Source: Hyphomicrobium sp.
Lineage (GTDB): Bacteria > Pseudomonadota > Alphaproteobacteria > Rhizobiales > Hyphomicrobiaceae
NCBI GenBank assembly: GCA_017512425.1
Contig: JAFWGI010000016.1
Location: forward strand, 124,001 to 188,000
DNA length: 64,000 bases
Direction of reading: 5' to 3'
The translations under genes were made by a program, and so were the position numbers. Every line of letters starts with the position of its first letter. Positions within the stretch are counted from its first letter, which is position 1. The notes beneath the pieces were generated by a model. It ran no database searches and was not told where the DNA came from. It was given only the letters and a program-made list of their open reading frames with translations. Positions 62,172 to 64,000 of the stretch are shown piece after piece.

Positions 62172-63011
62172 ATGACGCGCTTGAAGGTTTGGACTTGGAT
62201 TGCATTCGCCGCCGCGTCCGTCGCCGCCGCGACGATTGCAGCCGTGGCGCAGGAGCAGCGCGCCCCCTGGCCGAGCGAGCGCTTCAACCCAGCGCAGCAA
62301 CGCAATACGGCCGGTGAATTCGACTACTACGCCCTCGTTATGTCTTGGAGCCCGACATACTGCTCCACGGCTGGTGAAGACGATGATCAGCAGTGCAATC
62401 GCCGGGACGGCAAGCGCTATTCGTTCGTGTTGCACGGGCTTTGGCCGCAATACGAAAAGGGTTACCCCCAAAACTGCCGTACAGCGCGCCGCCCGTTTGT
62501 GCCGCAGCCATTGATCGACAGCATGCTCGACATTATGCCGAGCGCCCGGCTCGTTATTCATCAGTATCGCAAGCACGGCACATGTTCGGGCCTTTCGCCG
62601 GACGGCTATTTTGGACTGTCGCGGCGTCTCTTCAGTGCGATCCGCATACCGCAGCGCTATCAGAACCCATTTGAAACGCAGCAAGCCTCACCGAGCGAAC
62701 TGATCTCGGAATTCCGACGCGCCAATCCGCAAATCTCGTCAGACATGATTGCCGTATCCTGCGGCGGCGCCGGCAATAGACTGAGAGAAATTCGCATTTG
62801 CTTTACGCGAGATGGCCAGCCGCGCAGTTGCGGTGAGAACGAAAACCAGCGGCGTATGTGCTCGGCGAACAGCATGTTCATTCCGCCTACGCGCTCGACA
62901 GCACGCACCGACGAATACGGTACGGGGTCGAACTCACAGTCCGACAGCAAGGACGATAGCAAACGGCCAATTCCGCGTCCGCGCCTCATTGAAAGCCTGC
63001 GCGGCATATGA
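62172..63011 (+). CDS. Secreted ribonuclease T2 family protein
   Basis: A 279-residue exported RNase T2-type protein. The signal peptide is residues 1-26 (WIAFAAASVAAATIAAVAQE). The first catalytic block is SFVLHGLWPQYEKGYPQNC with the catalytic His. The second is IHQYRKHGTCSGL, where the Glu of the common HEWxKHGTC block is Gln; the second His is kept. The paired cysteines are present. The end (SNSQSDSKDDSKRPIPRPRL) is a disordered tail. Activity may be altered by the Glu change. It would act in the periplasm or outside. Confidence 0.87.
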   Translation: MTRLKVWTWIAFAAASVAAATIAAVAQEQRAPWPSERFNPAQQRNTAGEFDYYALVMSWSPTYCSTAGEDDDQQCNRRDGKRYSFVLHGLWPQYEKGYPQNCRTARRPFVPQPLIDSMLDIMPSARLVIHQYRKHGTCSGLSPDGYFGLSRRLFSAIRIPQRYQNPFETQQASPSELISEFRRANPQISSDMIAVSCGGAGNRLREIRICFTRDGQPRSCGENENQRRMCSANSMFIPPTRSTARTDEYGTGSNSQSDSKDDSKRPIPRPRLIESLRGI

Positions 63012-63048
63012 TCCAGCGCAGCGTCGCTCGATCATATGCCGCGCATGT

Positions 63049-63804
63049 CTACGCCGCGCTCTTGATCCGCTCGGAGCGCCACGAGCCCGGCGCAGTTGCG
63101 ATCCATCCGAGCGCCGGCGCCGCATTCGATTTGTCGACGAGCAGTGGATCAAGGCTCCAGCTTGCCGCTAGCCGCAGCACTTGATCTTCTGTCGGATAAA
63201 GCACGATCGCGCCGCCTGCGTCGCCCTTGCGGCCGCGTATCCCACGCACATCATAAAATTTGAGGCCGAGCGCCTTCTCCTCGGGCGTCAGGCGCCCCTT
63301 GTCCCAAACGACGCCCTGATCGCCGATGATGAAGCCGCGCACCATTCGGCCTTGGTGCATGCGAACCCAGCCGAAAAAATCGATGATTGGGAACGCTGCG
63401 AAATATTGAACATCTCCGAACTCTTGTGACAGGACAGCAAGCAGCGGCGTCAACTTATCAGCGAACGCCGCGCTGATGGGCTGCGGTAACGGAAGCCCGC
63501 ACACGAACGTCCACCCTTTCAGCGGTGGCGTAACGAAGACGTAGCTATCGCTCAGCGCGTCGTCGTAAATCGTGCCGATGCCGGAATCCCAATTGGCGGC
63601 GGTGGGATTGCTTAAGTCTAAACTGCGCACGACAGCATCAGTGTTGCTGGTTCTGATCGCGATCCAAGACATGCGATGGCCGAACGGCCGCGGCCGGTCT
63701 GGAACGGTGCCGAAGACAACGCGACGCTGTGCAAGCCGCGGCGCCAGCCAAAGCGCCGTGATGGCAATGGTCACGCCAACGAATAGGGCGACGAACACAG
63801 TCAT
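63049..63804 (-). CDS. Membrane-anchored conserved hypothetical protein
   Basis: A 251-residue protein with an N-terminal membrane helix (MTVFVALFVGVTIAITALWL). The soluble part follows (RMSWIAIRTSNTDAVVRSLD; VFVTPPLKGWTFVCGLPLPQ; VLSQEFGDVQYFAAFPIIDF; RGFIIGDQGVVWDKGRLTPE; FYDVRGIRGRKGDAGGAIVL). It ends with a basic stretch. The pattern suggests a globular domain on the inner or outer face of the membrane, but I do not recognise it. Confidence 0.7.
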   Translation of the reverse strand: MTVFVALFVGVTIAITALWLAPRLAQRRVVFGTVPDRPRPFGHRMSWIAIRTSNTDAVVRSLDLSNPTAANWDSGIGTIYDDALSDSYVFVTPPLKGWTFVCGLPLPQPISAAFADKLTPLLAVLSQEFGDVQYFAAFPIIDFFGWVRMHQGRMVRGFIIGDQGVVWDKGRLTPEEKALGLKFYDVRGIRGRKGDAGGAIVLYPTEDQVLRLAASWSLDPLLVDKSNAAPALGWIATAPGSWRSERIKSAA

Positions 63805-63903
63805 TGAATGTCTCTGCGGGCTACGATCTGGAACGAAGTTTCCAGTCAGGGCAGCCGTCAGGCAAGCGCAGCGGTGCGGCCGGCTGGGGAAAACGACACA
63901 AAA

Positions 63904-63930
63904 AAACCGGGGCCGACGAGGCCCCGGTTT
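63904..63930 (-). terminator. Intrinsic terminator, active mainly on the minus strand
   Basis: AAACCGGGGCC (63904-63914) and GGCCCCGGTTT (63920-63930) form a perfect 11-bp stem around five bases. On the minus strand six or more T residues follow. It closes the gene entering from the right edge. Confidence 0.85.
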
Positions 63931-63962
63931 CTTAGACGGGAAAATCTATTCCGTAGGGTCGC

Positions 63963-64000
63963 TTATGGCAGCGTGACCTTGACCGAAGCCACGAAGCGCG
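63963..64000 (-). CDS. C-terminus of a gene running off the right edge
   Basis: The minus strand from 64000 reads RFVASVKVTLP and stops at TAA (63965-63963), followed 33 bases on by the terminator. The alternating hydrophobic residues are like the last strand of an outer-membrane barrel, but 12 codons do not allow a family call. Confidence 0.4.
   Translation of the reverse strand, partial: RFVASVKVTLP

Noticed and set aside
1..64000. CRISPR arrays, rRNA genes and complete insertion sequences
   Set aside because: I saw no regularly spaced repeats, no rRNA sequence and no intact transposase in the window.

Overview
The window looks like a chromosomal segment of an alphaproteobacterium, most likely of the order Hyphomicrobiales. 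This is an inference from the gene families: nadABC next to a NadQ/NrtR-like regulator, a Tat-exported superoxide dismutase, TIGR02301, DUF1499, a YkuD L,D-transpeptidase, a PQQ dehydrogenase and GC-rich codon use. No 16S rRNA or other species-level marker is present.

The left part (1 to about 19.2 kb) is accessory DNA. Positions 1-12 kb hold a redox-stress set: methionine sulfoxide reductases MsrB and MsrA, a Nu-type glutathione transferase, CorA, a LysR regulator, an alpha/beta-hydrolase-OsmC fusion, a Cys-rich MarR regulator, an RclC-like DUF417 membrane protein, a Rid protein, a YeeE/YedE transporter, a DM13 protein and an RclA/mercuric-reductase-like flavoprotein. Several of these genes, spread over 8 kb and on both strands, share short near-perfect palindromes in their promoter regions (TATGC-N5-GCATA at four places, ATACG-N5-CGTAT at two). 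This suggests one dispersed regulon and is the most interesting signal in the window. Next come an AbiE-type toxin-antitoxin operon with its own inverted-repeat operator (12.0-14.3 kb), then mobile-element debris: a quinoprotein ethanol dehydrogenase fragment and a decayed serine recombinase. An intact DUF3489-DUF2924-recombinase module (16.4-19.0 kb) follows and abuts the 3' end of tRNA-Gln. A degenerate copy of the tRNA-Gln 3' half at 16100-16138 marks an older junction, so two elements appear to have been stacked at the same tRNA.

From tRNA-Gln to the right end the content is ordinary core genome: tRNA-Pro, a metallo-beta-lactamase-fold hydrolase, DUF1499, pdxH, a surface antigen-like lipid-envelope protein, fabI, a histidine phosphatase, aroC, a PQQ dehydrogenase, an ATP-pyrophosphatase, a TrmA/RlmD-type methyltransferase with tlyA, a superoxide dismutase, dxs-xseB, a histone deacetylase-like hydrolase, an SDR, fatty-acid genes (enoyl-CoA hydratase and acyl-CoA dehydrogenase), a TsaC/Sua5 protein, an acyltransferase, a Clp-N/coiled-coil protein, a SRAP protein, a LysE exporter, an L,D-transpeptidase, dihydroorotase, ygfZ-tag-HD hydrolase, the regulator-nadA-nadB-nadC cluster, pyruvate phosphate dikinase, an M20 peptidase and a ribonuclease T2.

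Non-coding signals include a 16-bp-arm operator before nadA, a candidate minus-strand small RNA ending in a strong terminator at 24941-24975, and a terminator at 63904-63930. Starts were moved downstream of the longest reading frame wherever a ribosome-binding site, an ATGA overlap or a family N-terminus supported it. Functional assignments rest on motif recognition by eye, not on database searches.
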